A stretch of 16,823 nt of DNA from an uncultured Tessaracoccus sp. Its GTDB lineage: Bacteria; Actinomycetota; Actinomycetes; Propionibacteriales; Propionibacteriaceae. Every line of letters starts with the position of its first letter. Position 1 is the stretch's first letter. Shown here one piece after another: positions 15,028-16,823 of the stretch. The notes below the pieces were generated by a model. The model did no database searches, was not told the origin of the DNA, and saw only the letters and a program-made list of their open reading frames with translations. The position numbers and the translations under genes are program-made. The stretch is from assembly GCF_947255005.1 (NCBI RefSeq), contig NZ_CAMYFI010000048.1:1-16823 (forward strand), written 5' to 3'.

Positions 15028-16098
15028 TCATCGGGGTGTCGGAACGAATTCAACCTTGCGCTTAAGCTTGTGGCCCCATGCGAAGTCACCCGTGGCTCGC
15101 TGAGCTTGCCCGAGCACGATGCTCGGGGCAATGCCCAATTCGTCGGCGAGCGACTGGATGGCATCAAGGTTGCGGGATCGCGGCAGCTCATCACGTCGCT
15201 CCGGTGGGACCAGAAGATCGGATGCGAAGGTATTCGCCTCGTGCTCCGCGTCGCCTTCCATGTTCTGGCCCTCAACGAACAAGGCAGTCTTGCTGTGCAG
15301 GAGGACGTGCCCGACCTCGTGGAAGACGGTGAACCAGACCTGATCGTCGCTCTTGCCCAAGAGGGACAGCTGGATGATGGGGTGGCCATTGAGCCAACGG
15401 GTGGCCCCATGCACACCCAGACCGGGAACGGCGGGGATGAGCTCCAGCGCCACTCCACACTCTCGCAGGATATCTCGCGCCCGGCTGACTCCTACCATCG
15501 GATCCTTGCGAGTCTGTGCTCGGAGCCGCGGCAAGGCGTCACGCAGCATCTCCTCGTTGAAGGACGGGAGGTTGGTGAACACTTCGTTGGTCTCGGCGAG
15601 AGCGAGCCAAGTGGCCAACGCGTGCGACTTGTCTCCGCCTACAGCCACTCGTCGATACGCGACACTTCCCTCTGCCCACGTCGTCTCGAAGGCATCCAAG
15701 CTTGCGACTCGTAGGAGATTCAGCAATTCGCGAACGGTGCCTGCCTTGTCACGTGCTGGCGACTGGATAAAACCCCACTTCCGAAGGTAGGACAGCGGGA
15801 ACACCTTTGCCTTTTCGTACTGCTGAGCGAACGCTGCCTTCTCGTCCTGACGAGCGAGGGCACTGCGATAGCCAGCTTCGTACTGGTTCCAGATGCGCGC
15901 AGGGATGCCCGTGACACGCTCGAGAGCCAGGGCCATGGAATGCGAAAGGGAAGCCTTGCCGCTGAGGAGCTGGCTCACATGCTTGCGCGAAGTGCCCAGA
16001 CGGCGCGAGAGCTCCGCTGCGTTGATCTGCTCGTCCTCCATCCACTCTTCGATGAAATCGCCGGTGGTGACAATGAAGTCAGGAAACACGACGTCCAT
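15028..16098 (-). CDS. higA: HigA-type antitoxin fused to an ImmA/IrrE zinc-peptidase domain
   Basis: A 356-aa protein. Residues about 12-80 are an XRE-type helix-turn-helix of the HigA kind (GDFIEEWMEDEQINAAELSR, then RLGTSRKHVSQLLSGKASLS and ALALERVTGIPARIWNQYEA). The C-terminal part is an ImmA/IrrE metallopeptidase domain: zinc motif HEVGH at 260-264 and a further likely ligand, Glu287, in EHEANTFASDLLVP. The active-site residues are intact. HigA-type proteins bind and neutralise the toxin and repress their operon; ImmA/IrrE peptidases in other systems cleave XRE repressors, so regulated or self-processing is plausible but unproven. ATG at 16098 has AGGAGG 7 nt upstream. The gene lies 29 nt downstream of the toxin gene and just upstream of the membrane protein, giving an order toxin-antitoxin-membrane protein. 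The symbol denotes family only. Confidence 0.88.
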   Translation of the reverse strand: MDVVFPDFIVTTGDFIEEWMEDEQINAAELSRRLGTSRKHVSQLLSGKASLSHSMALALERVTGIPARIWNQYEAGYRSALARQDEKAAFAQQYEKAKVFPLSYLRKWGFIQSPARDKAGTVRELLNLLRVASLDAFETTWAEGSVAYRRVAVGGDKSHALATWLALAETNEVFTNLPSFNEEMLRDALPRLRAQTRKDPMVGVSRARDILRECGVALELIPAVPGLGVHGATRWLNGHPIIQLSLLGKSDDQVWFTVFHEVGHVLLHSKTALFVEGQNMEGDAEHEANTFASDLLVPPERRDELPRSRNLDAIQSLADELGIAPSIVLGQAQRATGDFAWGHKLKRKVEFVPTPR

Positions 16099-16127
16099 GC
16101 TCGGTCCTCCTATCTGCATTTCCATTC

Positions 16128-16436
16128 CTACCTTCGGTGATAATCGACGATCTCAACGACCAAGACCGCGACTACTTCGGCTTCGAGTGGCTCGACGATC
16201 AGTCGCCAATTGGCGGTCAATCTCGCAGACCACTGTCCTTGCCGGTCTCCATGGAGGCGTTCCCACCGGCCGACGCCGAGAAGCAGGTCGTCCATGGCGA
16301 TCGCGCTCATGAGCTCCGCGATGCGGAGCTTCAGTTTCTTGGCCGTTGGTGCGCCGAGCTGCTTCTGCATGTAGCGCGCTTCAGTGCAGATTCGTTGGAT
16401 CTCCCTAGACGAGTAGCGAATCTCCACGTCGATCAT
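16128..16436 (-). CDS. higB: HigB-type toxin, RelE/ParE superfamily
   Basis: A 102-aa toxin of the HigB ('killer protein') branch of the RelE/ParE fold, typical in length. These are mostly ribosome-dependent mRNA endonucleases. Matches to the family: N-terminal VEIRYSSREIQRICTEARYM, the helix AKKLKLRIAELMSA, then RWERLHGDRQGQWSARLTAN with the WRLIVEP strand and a C-terminal VVEIVDYH. The GDRxGQW...NWRLIVEP block is the most diagnostic part and contains basic residues likely to contact RNA. The frame is open to a TTG at 16463, but the family starts at the ATG at 16436, which is preceded directly by an inverted repeat and no Shine-Dalgarno. Toxin-first order is characteristic of higBA. Activity cannot be judged from sequence alone. 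Confidence 0.88.
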   Translation of the reverse strand: MIDVEIRYSSREIQRICTEARYMQKQLGAPTAKKLKLRIAELMSAIAMDDLLLGVGRWERLHGDRQGQWSARLTANWRLIVEPLEAEVVAVLVVEIVDYHRR

Positions 16437-16453
16437 GTTACCAAAGTGGTAAC
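16437..16453. promoter_or_regulatory. Candidate HigA operator
   Basis: GTTACCA-AAG-TGGTAAC is a 7-bp perfect inverted repeat with a 3-nt centre, directly against the higB start codon. Autorepression by the antitoxin HTH at such a site is standard for higBA operons. On the minus strand TTGCTT, 17 nt and TAACAT also resemble a promoter overlapping it, though the -10 would run into the ATG; TATCGT near 16475 is an alternative -10. Confidence 0.55.
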
Positions 16454-16560
16454 ATGCAAGCAAGGGGGCGACGATACTCGCACATGGTCCCCGGGCGTTA
16501 AGGGCCGTGCCTCACAGGTTTCTCCCCGCGAAATGGCTGCCGTGGCAGCAATCGTGGGGT

Positions 16561-16823
16561 ATGAATTGTGAGGGATTGTCGTTGCAGGCTCGGTTTGAGG
16601 TGACCAAGAAGTACGCTGCCGCTGACACAGCGGCGTCGAAGAAAGACAAGGGCCTGATTTTGGATCAGGTAGTCGCGGTGACTGGCTGGAATCGGGATCA
16701 TGCCCTGCAGCAGCTTCGTGGAGCTTGTCGAGTTGTTTGTGTAAGTGGTCGGTTTCTAGGTGGTTTGGTGGGGGAATCGTTCGGGGTAGCGCGTAGTGCG
16801 AGTTCGTTGAGGGCTTTGGTCCA
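16561..16823 (+). mobile_element. Integrase-type transposase, N-terminal part (cut by the window edge)
   Basis: The plus strand reads LQARFEVTKKYAAADTAASK, then KDKGLILDQVVAVTGWNRDH and ALQQLRGACR. This matches the N-terminal helix-turn-helix of actinobacterial rve/DDE transposases (pattern ARxEVTKKYA...SKKDKGRILDxVxxVTGWSRDNARRxL). The family usually begins MSLQAR, which here points to the TTG at 16576, though an in-frame ATG exists at 16561. After about residue 58 (RVVCVSGRFLGGLVGESFGV) the sequence no longer looks like the family and becomes G/T-rich, so the copy may be frameshifted or joined to other DNA. The catalytic core lies beyond the window, so completeness cannot be judged. Confidence 0.65.

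Noticed and set aside
16137..16571. 144-codon plus-strand frame opposite higB
   Set aside because: Shadow of the toxin gene, which has clear family motifs and an operator at its start.

Overview
The window is high-G+C DNA with actinobacterial features: GTG and TTG starts with clear GGAGG-type ribosome binding sites, strong GC bias at third codon positions with long open antisense frames, and protein types (UMF1 permease, AspT-like exchanger, hexameric citrate synthase) that fit Actinomycetota. Propionibacteriales is my best guess from general resemblance only; no rRNA or tRNA gene is present to fix the taxon.

Positions 1-11,423 look like stable chromosome. In order: an SAF-domain membrane protein (minus, cut by the window edge); an intergenic stretch with a 10-bp inverted repeat made of two perfect DnaA boxes; a conserved 137-aa protein of unknown function (minus); a 71-nt near-perfect palindrome; an FGGY carbohydrate kinase (plus); an AspT/YidE-type transporter (plus); a palindromic repeat; a type I ABC exporter (minus) divergent from a 10-TM membrane protein (plus); a second copy of the palindromic repeat overlapping the end of that gene; a HAD/Cof-type phosphatase (plus); a terminator hairpin shared with convergent citrate synthase (minus); and a UMF1-family MFS permease (plus). 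They are mostly single-gene units and form no obvious joint pathway.

Positions 11,424 to the end look like an accessory, partly decayed region. Two near-identical hairpins (11,584-11,621 and 12,982-13,021) bracket about 1.4 kb of minus-strand remains: a winged-helix C-terminus resembling the tail of Fic proteins, an intact 143-aa unknown ORF, a broken frame, and a 65-aa ORF with a strong ribosome binding site. Next come a frameshifted glycoside hydrolase family 31-like C-terminal fragment, a PepSY-type lipoprotein, a gene-free G/T-rich stretch, and a three-gene minus-strand unit: HigB-type toxin, HigA-type antitoxin fused to an ImmA/IrrE zinc-peptidase domain, and a membrane-anchored unknown. 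The toxin start codon is abutted by a 7-bp inverted repeat that is a good candidate operator. The window ends in the N-terminal part of an integrase-type transposase.

The strongest candidate for an under-described system is the HigB / HigA-ImmA / membrane-protein unit. The two families of dispersed palindromes and the DnaA-box cluster are the main non-coding signals.
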